Notes: a model not told the origin generated them from the letters alone. Positions 24,581 through 33,447 are shown, counted from the stretch's first letter. The stretch: 64,000 bases of DNA from Ramlibacter sp. (GCA_019635435.1 JAHBZM010000001.1:1240001-1304000); one strand, 5' to 3'. Program-made: numbers and translations.

Positions 24581-25384
24581 ATGTCAAAAGACATGGGCCA
24601 GGTCGCTACACTTCACCGCGTGAGCCCCACCGAGCCCCCGTCGCCCCAGAGCAGCCCACCCAGGGAGTGCCGCGATTGCCGGCTGCGGCCGCTGGAGGCG
24701 TTCGGCGCCCTGCAGCCCGCCGAGATCGAGCACATCCAGCAATTTCGCCGCAAGACGCAGGCCCTGGCGGCCGGCGCCCCGATCATTGCCGAGCGGCAAG
24801 GGGGCACCCATCTTTTCACGCTGTATTCGGGCTGGGCCTTCCGGTACAAGACGCTGCGCGACGGGCGCCGCCAGATTCTCAACTTCCTGCTGCCGGGCGA
24901 CTTCATCGGGCTGCAGGAGAAGTTTGCCGACGGCGACACGCCCGGCGTGGAGGCCCTGACCGACGTGCAGCTGTGCGTGTTCCCGCTCAGTGGCCTGTGG
25001 CCGATGTTCCAGGCGTTCCCGCGGCTGGGCTATGACGTGACCTGGCTGGCGGCGCGCGAGGAACACTGGGTGGACCAGCACCTGCTGACCGCCGGGCGCC
25101 GCAGCGCCCTGGAGCGGGTGGCCATGCTGCTGATCCACCTGTACCGCCGCGCCGACCGCCTGGGCATGGCCGTGAACGCCGAGCTGCCGTTCCCGCTCAC
25201 GCAGCAGCACATCGCCGATGTGCTGGGCCTGTCGCTGGTGCACACCAACAAGACGCTGCGCCGCCTGCATCGCCTGGGGCTGCACCGGCTGGAGGACGGG
25301 CGGCTGCGGATCCTGGACCCGCACGCGCTCGAGCATCTGGCTGACTACTACGAGCGGCCGCTGCGCGTGAGTCCGCTGATCTGA
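24581..25384 (+). CDS. Crp/Fnr family transcriptional regulator
   Basis: 267 residues from ATG 24581 (ATG 24593 also possible). The N-terminus has a CRDCRLRPL cysteine pair as in FNR-like proteins, followed by the cyclic-nucleotide-type barrel (FRYKTLRDGRRQILNFLLPG, DFIGLQEKF). The C-terminal helix-turn-helix reads LTQQHIADVLGLSLVHTNKT, LRRLHRLGL. One further Cys (QLCVFPL) is present, but the full four-cysteine Fe-S set of FNR is not evident. Neighbouring BLUF gene shares its promoter region. Confidence 0.9.
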   Translation: MSKDMGQVATLHRVSPTEPPSPQSSPPRECRDCRLRPLEAFGALQPAEIEHIQQFRRKTQALAAGAPIIAERQGGTHLFTLYSGWAFRYKTLRDGRRQILNFLLPGDFIGLQEKFADGDTPGVEALTDVQLCVFPLSGLWPMFQAFPRLGYDVTWLAAREEHWVDQHLLTAGRRSALERVAMLLIHLYRRADRLGMAVNAELPFPLTQQHIADVLGLSLVHTNKTLRRLHRLGLHRLEDGRLRILDPHALEHLADYYERPLRVSPLI

Positions 25385-25403
25385 GCGTGGGCGGCCGGCA
25401 GCG

Positions 25404-26285
25404 CTAACGGGCGGCGGCCAGCTCGTCCAGATCGCGCCGGTAGGCGCGCAGGCGGCGCACCGCGCTGTCACGCTGCGCCGCCGTGGTGCTGTTGTGAAGC
25501 GCCGCGAAGGTGCGGCAGCCCTCCTGCAGCAACAGTTCCTGCTGGCGCCGCCAGACCGGGTTGGGCGAATGCCGGGCGCGCGCCAGGTAACCGCGCATGG
25601 CCAGGACCGCCTCGCCCGGAGGCATGGGAGGGGTGGTCAGCGAGCGCAGCGTCTGCAGCGCATCGCGCTGGCGCCGCTGGCGCTCGGTGTCGAACTGGCG
25701 GGCATCGAAGCTGGATTGCGCCACCTGCTGGCGCAGCACCTCCTGCTGGGGCGCGGCCAGGGTACCGTAGATCATTTCGCTGCGCTCCAGCAGCAGCTTG
25801 AAGCGCTTGTCCTGCTGCCCGGCCTCGTCCAGGGCCAGCCAGTCCTTGCGGTAGTCGGCGTTGTTGCGCTCGTAGCGCCGCTGCAGGTGCTGCAACTGTT
25901 CGCCGTCCAGCCCCAGCGCGGTGGCAACCACGGCGGGCTCGGCCTGCGCCGACAGGGCGGTGAGGCGCTGCTCAATGTCGCCCGCCACGGCGCAGACCTC
26001 GGCGGCGCTGACCTCCTGCGGCAGCATCTGCTCCAGCCGCTGCAGCAACTGCGCGTAGCGCGGCAGCTCGTTTTCGCGGTGCCAGCGGTGCAGGCGCGCC
26101 AGGTCCTCGCGCACGCGCGGGGCCTGCTCATCGGTGAAATCCAGGTAGCCATCCAGCCACCAGTAGGTCAGCTCGGCCGCATTGTTGTAGCCCAGCTTGA
26201 TGGCGCTACAGGCGCTGAGCCCCACCGCCAGGGCCAGCAGGCCGATAATCCGGGCCAGGGTTGAAGTGATCGGCTTGAGTGACAA
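25404..26285 (-). CDS. DUF6279 family lipoprotein
   Basis: 293 residues. Signal peptide with lipobox LAVGLSACSAIK (Cys about 26), then KLGYNNAAELTYWWLDGYLD, the family signature, and a long helical body rich in Gln/Arg (LQHLQRRYERNNADYRKDW). Function unknown; probably periplasmic. It is divergent from glmU, with start codons 11 bases apart. Confidence 0.8.
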   Translation of the reverse strand: MSLKPITSTLARIIGLLALAVGLSACSAIKLGYNNAAELTYWWLDGYLDFTDEQAPRVREDLARLHRWHRENELPRYAQLLQRLEQMLPQEVSAAEVCAVAGDIEQRLTALSAQAEPAVVATALGLDGEQLQHLQRRYERNNADYRKDWLALDEAGQQDKRFKLLLERSEMIYGTLAAPQQEVLRQQVAQSSFDARQFDTERQRRQRDALQTLRSLTTPPMPPGEAVLAMRGYLARARHSPNPVWRRQQELLLQEGCRTFAALHNSTTAAQRDSAVRRLRAYRRDLDELAAAR

Positions 26286-26296
26286 AAGAGGAACCT

Positions 26297-27700
26297 ATGA
26301 CAGCAGTGGATGTGGTGATCATGGCAGCGGGCAAGGGCACGCGCATGAAAAGCCGGTTGCCCAAAGTGTTGCACCGATTGGCCGGCCGTGCACTGGTGCA
26401 GCACGTGATTGACACGGCGGCGTGCCTGAAGGCGCGGCATGTGGTGGTGATCACCGGCCACGGCGCCCCCGAGGTCGAGGCGGCCCTGGTGCGCTGGGCG
26501 GCCGCGGCGGGCACTGCGCCGCCCGCCTTTGTGCGCCAGGAGCCGCAGCTGGGCACGGGCCACGCCGTGCAGCAGGCCCTGCCGGTGCTGCCTGATGACG
26601 GCATTGCGCTGATCCTCAATGGCGACGTGCCGCTGATCGAGGCGTCCACCTTGCGTGGGCTGATCACCGATTGCGGGGGCAAGCGCCTGGCCCTGCTCAC
26701 CGTGGAGATGCCGGACCCCTCGGGCTACGGGCGCATCATCCGCTCGGGCGACGCGGTGTTTGCCATCGTGGAACACAAGGACGCCGATGCCCAGCAGCGC
26801 CAGATCCGCGAGGTGTACACCGGCGTGATGGCCCTGCCCGCCGCGCTGCTCAAGCGCTGGCTGGCGCGGCTGACCAACGACAACGTGCAGGGGGAGTACT
26901 ACCTGACCGACATCGTCAAATTTGCCGTGGACGACGGCGCTGACGTGGTGGCCACGCGCACCGGCGACAAGGTCCAGGTGGATGGCGTGAACAGCCCCGT
27001 GCAGCTGGCCGAGCTGGAGCGCGCCTACCAGCTGCGCCATGCGCGCGCGCTCATGGACCAGGGCGTGCGGCTGGCCGACCCGGCGCGGTTTGACGTGCGC
27101 GGCACGCTGGGCTGCGGCCAGGATGTGGAGATTGACGTCAACTGCGTGTTCGAAGGCAGTGTGTCGCTGGGCGATGGCGTGCGCATCGGCGCCAACTGCG
27201 TGATCGCGAACGCCACCATCCTGGCCGGCGCGGTGATCCACCCCTTCACCCACATCGACGGCGAAAAGGCCGGCGTGCGCGTGGGCGAGGGCGCGCTGAT
27301 TGGCCCGTTTGCGCGCCTGCGTCCCGGTGCCGTGTTGGGCAGCGAGGTGCACATCGGCAATTTCGTGGAAGTGAAGAACTCCACGCTGGCCGCCGGCGCC
27401 AAGGCCAATCACCTGGCCTACCTGGGCGACGCCACGGTGGGCGAGCGCGTGAACTACGGCGCCGGCAGCATCACCGCCAACTACGACGGCGCCAACAAGC
27501 ACCGCACCGTGATCGAGGACGACGTGCACGTGGGCAGCAACTGCGTGCTGGTGGCCCCCGTGACCATCGGCGCTGGGGGCACCGTGGGGGGCGGGTCCAC
27601 CATCACCAAAAGCACGCCTGCCGGCGCGCTCAGCGTGGCGCGTGGCAAGCAGATGAGCATTGACAACTGGCAGCGGCCGAAGAAGGCGACGCCCCGCTAG
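26297..27700 (+). CDS. glmU: bifunctional GlcNAc-1-P uridyltransferase / glucosamine-1-P acetyltransferase
   Basis: 467 residues from ATG 26297 with AGAGGA upstream. The pyrophosphorylase motif MAAGKGTRMKSRLPKVLH opens the protein, LGTGHAVQQ and LNGDVPLI follow, and the C-terminal left-handed beta helix contains FVEVKNSTLAAGAKANHLAY, GDATVGERVNYGAGSITANY. It acetylates glucosamine-1-P then makes UDP-GlcNAc for peptidoglycan and LPS. glmS, which makes glucosamine-6-P, lies 2 kb downstream. Confidence 0.97.
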   Translation: MTAVDVVIMAAGKGTRMKSRLPKVLHRLAGRALVQHVIDTAACLKARHVVVITGHGAPEVEAALVRWAAAAGTAPPAFVRQEPQLGTGHAVQQALPVLPDDGIALILNGDVPLIEASTLRGLITDCGGKRLALLTVEMPDPSGYGRIIRSGDAVFAIVEHKDADAQQRQIREVYTGVMALPAALLKRWLARLTNDNVQGEYYLTDIVKFAVDDGADVVATRTGDKVQVDGVNSPVQLAELERAYQLRHARALMDQGVRLADPARFDVRGTLGCGQDVEIDVNCVFEGSVSLGDGVRIGANCVIANATILAGAVIHPFTHIDGEKAGVRVGEGALIGPFARLRPGAVLGSEVHIGNFVEVKNSTLAAGAKANHLAYLGDATVGERVNYGAGSITANYDGANKHRTVIEDDVHVGSNCVLVAPVTIGAGGTVGGGSTITKSTPAGALSVARGKQMSIDNWQRPKKATPR

Positions 27701-27822
27701 CAGATTTCCAGGCCCGATCGAATGGAGAATGCGGCGTCCTTCGGGCGCATGGGCACTGATATATTGCGCCTGCGCTGCAACCGCGGCGCGCCAACATATC
27801 AACAATTCCATTCGAGGGTTTC

Positions 27823-28398
27823 ATGTCTCACATCATCAGGAAGGTCTTTTTCTGCGCGGCTCTGGCCGCGTCTGCTGCCATGGTGGGGTGCGCCAGTCCG
27901 GCGCCCAACTATGCCCCGTCGATTGACAACGTGGAGGCGCTCAAGAAGTCTGGCGCTGCCCCTGTCGGCACCGGACCGATCACCGTGGCGGCAGACCTGC
28001 CTGGCGGAACCTCTCTGGGCTTGAGGGGCAGCAGCCTGGTGTCCTCGGTGGGCGCCAACTACGGGGACTATGTGGCGGCGGCGTTGCGCCAGGAGCTGGA
28101 ACTGGCCAAGCTGTATGACCCCAAGTCGGGCGTCCAGATCTCCGGTGCCTTGCTGAAGAACAACATCAATGCCGGCGGCATTTCAACGGCCGACGGACAG
28201 ATCGAGGCCCGGTTTGTGGTCAGGGCCAATGGCCAGGTGAAATTCGACAAGATCAAGCGTGTGGACCACCAATGGGAAAGCTCATTCATGGGCGCTGTGG
28301 CCATTCCGGCTGCGGCGAACAACTACCCGGTGATGGTGCAAAAACTCATTGCGGCCCTGGTCAAGGACCCGGACTTCACTGCGGCCATCCGCAAGTAA
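27823..28398 (+). CDS. hypothetical lipoprotein (tandem pair, first)
   Basis: 191 residues. Signal peptide with lipobox AAMVGCASPAPNY (Cys 23). The body (YGDYVAAALRQELELAKLYD, VQISGALLKNNINAGGISTA, EARFVVRANGQVKFDK, MVQKLIAALVKDPDFTAAI) suggests a beta-rich periplasmic domain with a C-terminal helix. No firm family. It is followed 15 bases later by a second lipoprotein of similar length and layout. A 122-base gap after glmU likely holds its own promoter. Confidence 0.65.
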   Translation: MSHIIRKVFFCAALAASAAMVGCASPAPNYAPSIDNVEALKKSGAAPVGTGPITVAADLPGGTSLGLRGSSLVSSVGANYGDYVAAALRQELELAKLYDPKSGVQISGALLKNNINAGGISTADGQIEARFVVRANGQVKFDKIKRVDHQWESSFMGAVAIPAAANNYPVMVQKLIAALVKDPDFTAAIRK

Positions 28399-28413
28399 CC
28401 CAGGAGCTGAATC

Positions 28414-29010
28414 ATGAAACGCATCCTGATGTCTCTCCTGGCCGTCTGGGCCTGCATCGCCATGGTGGGCTGCGCCCATCCGATCACCATGAACCCCGAC
28501 CTCGCCGCAGTCAAGGCGGCGGGTGCCGGCGTGACCGTGATCGAAAAGAACGTGGGCTACCACATCCCTGACGCGGCTCGCGCGCTCGAAGTCACGACGC
28601 CCGGAGGTGGGGGTGACAAGGTCCGGTATTTCCCCTACCGCGATCTGGAGCCGGGCCTGTATGCCGCGCTTGGCGAAGTGTTCCGCGGCGTGACGAAGAT
28701 CGCCAACCCCACGGACAAGGCGGCGATGAAAAGCAATGGCGTGTCCTTGCTCATTACCCCGGAGATCAACACGAGTTCCTTTTCGGAAAGCATCGTGACC
28801 TGGCCGCCGACGCTGTTCACCGTGAAACTGATCTGCACCATTGCCGACGGCGAAGGCAAGACAGTGCAGGTTTTGACGGTCAACGGCGAGGGCCGCGCGT
28901 CCTTTGATGAATTCAAGAGCAATTTTTCATTGTCGGCCGTCCGTGCAACCAACGATGCCCTTGCCAAACTGGTGAAGGCGCTCGCCAGTTCCCCCGAACT
29001 GCGCAAGTAA
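28414..29010 (+). CDS. hypothetical lipoprotein (tandem pair, second)
   Basis: 198 residues, RBS AGGAG before ATG. Lipobox CIAMVGCAHPITM (Cys about 19), NPDLAAVKAAGAGVTVIEKN, then a beta-rich body and the C-terminal LSAVRATNDALAKLVKALAS. The layout and the AMVGCA signal end resemble the gene before it, so they may be distant paralogues. Function unknown. Confidence 0.65.
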   Translation: MKRILMSLLAVWACIAMVGCAHPITMNPDLAAVKAAGAGVTVIEKNVGYHIPDAARALEVTTPGGGGDKVRYFPYRDLEPGLYAALGEVFRGVTKIANPTDKAAMKSNGVSLLITPEINTSSFSESIVTWPPTLFTVKLICTIADGEGKTVQVLTVNGEGRASFDEFKSNFSLSAVRATNDALAKLVKALASSPELRK

Positions 29011-29020
29011 CCTCCCTGGG

Positions 29021-29037
29021 AGGAGCGCCCTGCTCCT
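29021..29037. terminator. hairpin between convergent genes (weak terminator candidate)
   Basis: AGGAGC-GCCCT-GCTCCT is a perfect 6-bp stem in the 36-base space between the second lipoprotein and the convergent AsnC gene. There is no T run on either side, so it would at best be a pausing or processing hairpin. Confidence 0.3.
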
Positions 29038-29046
29038 CGTTGAGGT

Positions 29047-29571
29047 TCAGGCCACCTGGCGCTCGGATTGACCGCGCGTCAGTGGCCTGGCCGGCTCGAA
29101 TTTCGAGCGCTTCACGCTGAAAAACGCCTTCACATTCCGCACGTTCGCATCGCTTGTGAACAGGCGCTGCGCCAGCGCCAGGTAGCCGGGCATGTCATCG
29201 GCAAACACCACCAGCACAAAGTCCGGGCCCGGTGACACGCGCCAGCATTGCTGCACGGCGGCATCGGGCGCCACGCGCGCCTCGAACGCGTCCAGGTGTT
29301 CGGCGCCCTGTCGGTCCAGCGTGATTTCCACGATGGCATTCAGGCCGTGGCCCAGCAGGGGGGCCAGCCGGTCGTCGCTCAGGATGGCGATCTGTCGCTC
29401 GATCAGGCCTGCATCGCGCAGCCGCTTGATGCGGCGCAGGCAGGTGGGCGCGGAGACATGTACCCTTTCGGCCAGAGCCTGGTTGCTGATGCTGGCATCA
29501 CGCTGCAGCAGGTCCAGCAGACGCAAGTCGATGGCATCGACGGCTATTTGTTCTGAAATTGATCCATTCAT
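29047..29571 (-). CDS. Lrp/AsnC family regulator (AsnC 1)
   Basis: 174 residues from ATG 29571. Winged helix: DLRLLDLLQRDASISNQAL, AERVHVSAPTCLRRIKRL. The RAM ligand domain follows (HGLNAIVEITLD, GPDFVLVVFADDMPGYLALA, VRNVKAFFSVKRSKFEP). Such proteins usually sense an amino acid. The start abuts an AT-rich inverted repeat, and the gene is divergent from glmS. Confidence 0.9.
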   Translation of the reverse strand: MNGSISEQIAVDAIDLRLLDLLQRDASISNQALAERVHVSAPTCLRRIKRLRDAGLIERQIAILSDDRLAPLLGHGLNAIVEITLDRQGAEHLDAFEARVAPDAAVQQCWRVSPGPDFVLVVFADDMPGYLALAQRLFTSDANVRNVKAFFSVKRSKFEPARPLTRGQSERQVA

Positions 29572-29613
29572 GAAATAAAAATTCATAAATATGTGAAAGA
29601 GAAATTTTATTTC
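29572..29613. promoter_or_regulatory. AT-rich inverted repeat between asnC-like gene and glmS
   Basis: GAAATAAAA (29572-29580) and TTTTATTTC (29605-29613) are exact inverted arms 24 bases apart, next to the AsnC ATG and about 80 bases before glmS. AsnC/Lrp proteins wrap DNA at AT-rich symmetric sites, so autoregulation and influence on glmS are plausible. Confidence 0.45.
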
Positions 29614-29694
29614 TCAAAAAACAAAAAGTCGATCTGAAATTTAATGGCGCTGAGCCTACATTGGGCGCACTTCATTCATGACCAGAGGCAATCC

Positions 29695-31557
29695 ATGTGT
29701 GGCATCGTCGGCGCGGTCTCCGCGCGCAACATCGTTCCCGTTCTTGTCCAGGGCCTGCAGCGGCTCGAATACCGGGGCTATGACTCCTGCGGGGTCGCGG
29801 TCTACCGCAGTGGCCTGCAGCGCACGCGCAGCACGGCCCGCGTGGCTGAACTGCTCGAGCAGGTGGCGGCCGACCATGTGGAGGGCACCACCGGCATCGC
29901 CCATACGCGCTGGGCCACGCACGGCGCGCCGGCCGTGCACAACGCCCACCCGCATTTCAGCCATGGACCGGGGGTTGACATCGCAGCCGACGTGCCCGGT
30001 CGGGCGGCTCGCATGGCCCTGGTGCACAACGGCATCATCGAGAACCACGACGAATTGCGCGCCGCATTGCAGGCCAAGGGGTATGTGTTCGCCAGCCAGA
30101 CGGATACCGAGGTCATCGTTCACCTGGTCGACAGTCTTTACGACGGTGACCTGTTCGAGGCCGTGAAGGCCGCCGTGCGCCAACTGCATGGGGCTTACGC
30201 GATCGCGGTGTTCTGCAAGGACGAACCGCACCGCGTGGTGGGTGCGCGGGCCGGCTCCCCGTTGATCCTGGGCGTGGGCGCGGATGGCGGCGAAACCTTC
30301 CTGGCCAGCGATGCGATGGCCCTGGCCGGCGTGACCGACCAGATCGTCTACCTCGAGGAGGGCGACGTGGTGGACCTGCAGCTGGGCAAGTACTGGGTGG
30401 TGGACCGGGCCCACAAGCCCGTGACCCGCCCCGTCAAGACGGTGCTCGCGCACAGCGGGGCGGCGGAGCTGGGCCCTTACCGGCACTACATGCAAAAGGA
30501 AATCTTCGAACAACCGCGTGCCACGGCCGACACGCTCGAAGGGGTGGAAGGCATCACCCCCGAGCTGTTTGGCGATGGCGCCTACCGCGTGTTCAAGGAG
30601 ATTGACTCCGTGCTGATCCTCGCCTGCGGCACCAGCTACTACAGCGGCTGCACCGCCAAGTACTGGCTCGAAGGCATTGCCGGCGTGCCCACGCAGGTGG
30701 AGATTGCCAGCGAATACCGCTACCGCCAGTCCGTGCCCAACCCGCGCACCCTGGTGGTCACCATCACCCAGTCGGGCGAAACGGCCGACACCCTGGCGGC
30801 GTTGCGCCACGCCCAGGGCCTGGGCATGAAGCACACGCTCACCATCTGCAACGTGGGCACCTCGGCCATGGTCCGCGAGTGCGAGCTGGCCTACATCACG
30901 CGCGCGGGCGTCGAGATCGGCGTGGCCTCCACCAAGGCGTTCACCACGCAGCTGGCGGGCCTGTTCCTGCTCACGCTCGCGCTGGCCCAGGTCAAGGGCC
31001 GGCTCAGCGAAGACGACGAAGCCGGCCACCTGAAAGCCATGCGCCACCTCCCGGCTGCGTTGCAGGCCGTGCTGGCGCTGGAGCCCCAGATCATCAGCTG
31101 GGCCGAGGACTTCGCCGGCAAGCAGAATGCGCTGTTCCTGGGGCGCGGCCTGCACTACCCGATTGCCATGGAAGGTGCGCTCAAGCTCAAGGAGATCACC
31201 TACATCCACGCCGAGGCCTATGCCGCGGGCGAACTCAAGCACGGTCCGCTGGCCCTGGTGACCAGCGAAATGCCGGTGGTCACCGTCGCGCCGAACGACA
31301 CCCTGCTGGAAAAGCTCAAGAGCAACCTGCAGGAAGTGCGCGCCCGCGGCGGCGTGCTGTATGTGCTGGCCGATGCCGACACCCGCATCGAAAGCGGCGA
31401 GGGCATGCATGTGATCCGCATGCCCGAGCACTACGGCCCGCTGTCGCCCTTGCTGCACGTGGTGCCGCTGCAGCTGCTGGCCTACCACACCGCCGTGGCG
31501 CGCGGCACCGATGTGGACAAGCCGCGCAACCTGGCCAAGAGCGTGACGGTGGAGTGA
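29695..31557 (+). CDS. glmS: glutamine-fructose-6-phosphate aminotransferase (isomerizing)
   Basis: 620 residues from ATG 29695. The second residue is Cys (MCGIVGA), the glutaminase nucleophile; LQRLEYRGYDSCG and HTRWATHG complete that half. The isomerase half carries CGTSYYSG, ITQSGETADTLAAL, ASTKAFTTQ and the conserved end DVDKPRNLAKSVTVE. It makes glucosamine-6-P from fructose-6-P and glutamine, feeding glmU. An in-frame ATG at 29677 is unlikely because Cys must be N-terminal. Confidence 0.97.
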   Translation: MCGIVGAVSARNIVPVLVQGLQRLEYRGYDSCGVAVYRSGLQRTRSTARVAELLEQVAADHVEGTTGIAHTRWATHGAPAVHNAHPHFSHGPGVDIAADVPGRAARMALVHNGIIENHDELRAALQAKGYVFASQTDTEVIVHLVDSLYDGDLFEAVKAAVRQLHGAYAIAVFCKDEPHRVVGARAGSPLILGVGADGGETFLASDAMALAGVTDQIVYLEEGDVVDLQLGKYWVVDRAHKPVTRPVKTVLAHSGAAELGPYRHYMQKEIFEQPRATADTLEGVEGITPELFGDGAYRVFKEIDSVLILACGTSYYSGCTAKYWLEGIAGVPTQVEIASEYRYRQSVPNPRTLVVTITQSGETADTLAALRHAQGLGMKHTLTICNVGTSAMVRECELAYITRAGVEIGVASTKAFTTQLAGLFLLTLALAQVKGRLSEDDEAGHLKAMRHLPAALQAVLALEPQIISWAEDFAGKQNALFLGRGLHYPIAMEGALKLKEITYIHAEAYAAGELKHGPLALVTSEMPVVTVAPNDTLLEKLKSNLQEVRARGGVLYVLADADTRIESGEGMHVIRMPEHYGPLSPLLHVVPLQLLAYHTAVARGTDVDKPRNLAKSVTVE

Positions 31558-31591
31558 TCGTCAGGCTGATGACCTGCCCCTTGGTGACGTC

Positions 31592-31915
31592 TTGGATGCG
31601 TGGAAAAACAATGGGAATGCAGCATTGCTATTGTTAGCGGTCTTTTCAGCAATCGCGGCTCTAGCGGGCGTTGGTGCGCTAGTTTTCCTTTTGCTGCTAT
31701 TTACCTCAGTGCCATTTGCCATGCTGAATTATTGGGTTCTCACACTAGACAGTCTCGATGCAGGTTGCAAAAGTAGGGATTCTTGGATACTTGGCATAGC
31801 TGAATTTGTTGGTGTGATCTTTGGAGTGTTTGGTGCATTGGGAGCTTTGTATTCCTTTTTTTTGGGCTATGGTCACTCTATGCAAGCTGCAAACAACTTG
31901 AAAAGTTGTAAATAA
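31592..31915 (+). CDS. hypothetical small membrane protein (second orphan island, gene 1; start uncertain)
   Basis: At least 107 residues. TTG at 31592 is the only candidate start I find; the frame is open upstream (DLPLGDVLDAWKNN) back into glmS, so it may be a truncated or re-started gene. Two to three membrane helices (NAALLLLAVFSAIAALAG, VGALVFLLLLFTSVPFAML, IAEFVGVIFGVFGALGALYS). Low GC. No family recognised. Confidence 0.4.
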   Translation: MDAWKNNGNAALLLLAVFSAIAALAGVGALVFLLLLFTSVPFAMLNYWVLTLDSLDAGCKSRDSWILGIAEFVGVIFGVFGALGALYSFFLGYGHSMQAANNLKSCK

Positions 31916-31923
31916 GGAAGCTC

Positions 31924-32397
31924 ATGGATTTAGTAGCGATGGCTTTTTTTAACGGTGTGGTAGCTTTTTCTATATTGCGTTTTATTTTCAATATACGTGC
32001 TAGTCGTCATGCACTGTTCCTGCTCGTGCTGCTGCCAGTTGGCTCATTTGGTTATATGGTTTTCATCCCAATGAAACTCTTAGGCGCTTTGACCGCTTTG
32101 GTTGGAACTGCTATTGGCGGAGTAGTCTACATGGCAGGGACTCTGTACCCGAAATCGGACTTGGATGTAAAGAAAAAACCCCTGGCTTTTGTTAACTCGA
32201 TATTGTTTGTAGCCATATCGCTCATCGCAATCTATATTTACCCAGCTGCGAAAATAGCTGAGCCGATACAAAAAATATTTGGAAACATTGGATTTAATGT
32301 TGTTATTGGAACGATTCTTCTGCTTTCTACAGCCAATATTTTTGCAACTCTTGTAAGTTTGCAAACTGGTAAAGCGGATGGAGATATTGATCAATAG
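31924..32397 (+). CDS. hypothetical membrane protein (second orphan island, gene 2)
   Basis: 157 residues, about four to five membrane helices (AFFNGVVAFSILRFIFNI, ALFLLVLLPVGSFGYMVF, LLGALTALVGTAIGGVVYM, and two more). Starts 8 bases after gene 1 with AAGGAAG as RBS. By eye roughly 40% GC, far below the neighbours, which suggests acquisition. No family recognised. Confidence 0.55.
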   Translation: MDLVAMAFFNGVVAFSILRFIFNIRASRHALFLLVLLPVGSFGYMVFIPMKLLGALTALVGTAIGGVVYMAGTLYPKSDLDVKKKPLAFVNSILFVAISLIAIYIYPAAKIAEPIQKIFGNIGFNVVIGTILLLSTANIFATLVSLQTGKADGDIDQ

Positions 32398-32520
32398 CTA
32401 GGCGGTCTCAAATGCACTGATCAATCACTCAGTCGAGGAGCGAATTCAAATGTGACAAGTGATTCCCACCCAATATTTTTTTGGGCAAAGGTTGTCGCGT
32501 TTAGTCTTGGCAGCTCAAAT

Positions 32521-33447
32521 CTAGGCCTTGCTGACCGGCAGCATGAAATCGCATTGCGGGTAGTCGACACAGCCCCAGAAGGTGCGGCCCCGCTTGCGCG
32601 CGCGCCGCTCCACCATTGGGGTGCCGCATCTGGCGCAGGTGGGACGCCAGTATTCATCCTGGTAGGCCAGCTGCAGCAGGTCCTCCTTTTGCTGCATGGT
32701 CCGCTGCGAGATCAGCGCCAGCAGACCCAGCCGGTCCATGGCGTTGATGCCGTTGGCCTTGGCGAACTCGCGGGCTTCGGCGGTGAAGGTGCCGCTGTTG
32801 GCGAAGGTGCCACGCAGGACCTGGTGGGCCCTCATGAGCTGATGGAATTCGCGCACCTCGGCCAGCGCGACCTTCTTGCCGGGCCGGTGCTTGCACCGGA
32901 CCAGGGCCGCGGGGCCTTCCTTGTGCCCGGAATACAGCCAGATGTCGCCGCCGCCGTCCGGGCCGTGGGATTCGGTGCGCGCCTCGAAGCCCGCCTGGGC
33001 GAACAAGGCGGCGCACACCAGTTCAAAGCGGCGCCACTCGATGTCGCGAAACACCTGCGTGTTCCACATCTGCGCTGGCGGCCGCAAGGGCCGTCCTGCC
33101 GGCACGGCGACCAGGTCGCCCATGGCGGAGTCCAGCTGCGAGCCGAAGAGGGTGGTGTTGCCCAGGTGGCTGGAGAGCTGGCTGGTGTCCGGCCTGGGCG
33201 GCTTGCGCGGGCCGTTTCGCAACCGCAGCACCAGGGCGACGGCCAGCAGGATGAAGCCTGCGGCCAGCAGGTAGGGGGCGGGTGCGCGCGCTCCCTGGCT
33301 GGCCGACTGGAGGCTGGGGCTGGACGAGGCCCCCAGCACCATGGACAGCAGCATCAGAGCCGCACCCAGGATCAGGAACGGGGCGGCCATCCCCATCATC
33401 TGCCGCGCGGGGTCCTGCCCCACCCATCGGCCCAAACTTGCACGCAT
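32521..33447 (-). CDS. membrane-anchored Mrr-type restriction-endonuclease-like protein with zinc ribbon
   Basis: 308 residues. Two N-terminal membrane helices (FLILGAALMLLSMVLG, LLAAGFILLAVALVLRL), a PD-(D/E)xK nuclease-like domain (RFELVCAALFAQAGFEA, GPDGGGDIWLYSGHKEG, AALVRCKHRPGKK) and a C-terminal topoisomerase-type zinc ribbon (CARCGTPMVERRARK, GCVDYPQCDFMLP). The catalytic strand reads VRCK; usual family members have QxK or ExK, so activity is doubtful. Role unknown. Confidence 0.75.
   Translation of the reverse strand: MRASLGRWVGQDPARQMMGMAAPFLILGAALMLLSMVLGASSSPSLQSASQGARAPAPYLLAAGFILLAVALVLRLRNGPRKPPRPDTSQLSSHLGNTTLFGSQLDSAMGDLVAVPAGRPLRPPAQMWNTQVFRDIEWRRFELVCAALFAQAGFEARTESHGPDGGGDIWLYSGHKEGPAALVRCKHRPGKKVALAEVREFHQLMRAHQVLRGTFANSGTFTAEAREFAKANGINAMDRLGLLALISQRTMQQKEDLLQLAYQDEYWRPTCARCGTPMVERRARKRGRTFWGCVDYPQCDFMLPVSKA

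Noticed and set aside
29653..29694. Alternative earlier start for glmS
   Set aside because: The enzyme needs Cys as first residue after Met removal; only ATG 29695 gives MCGIVG.
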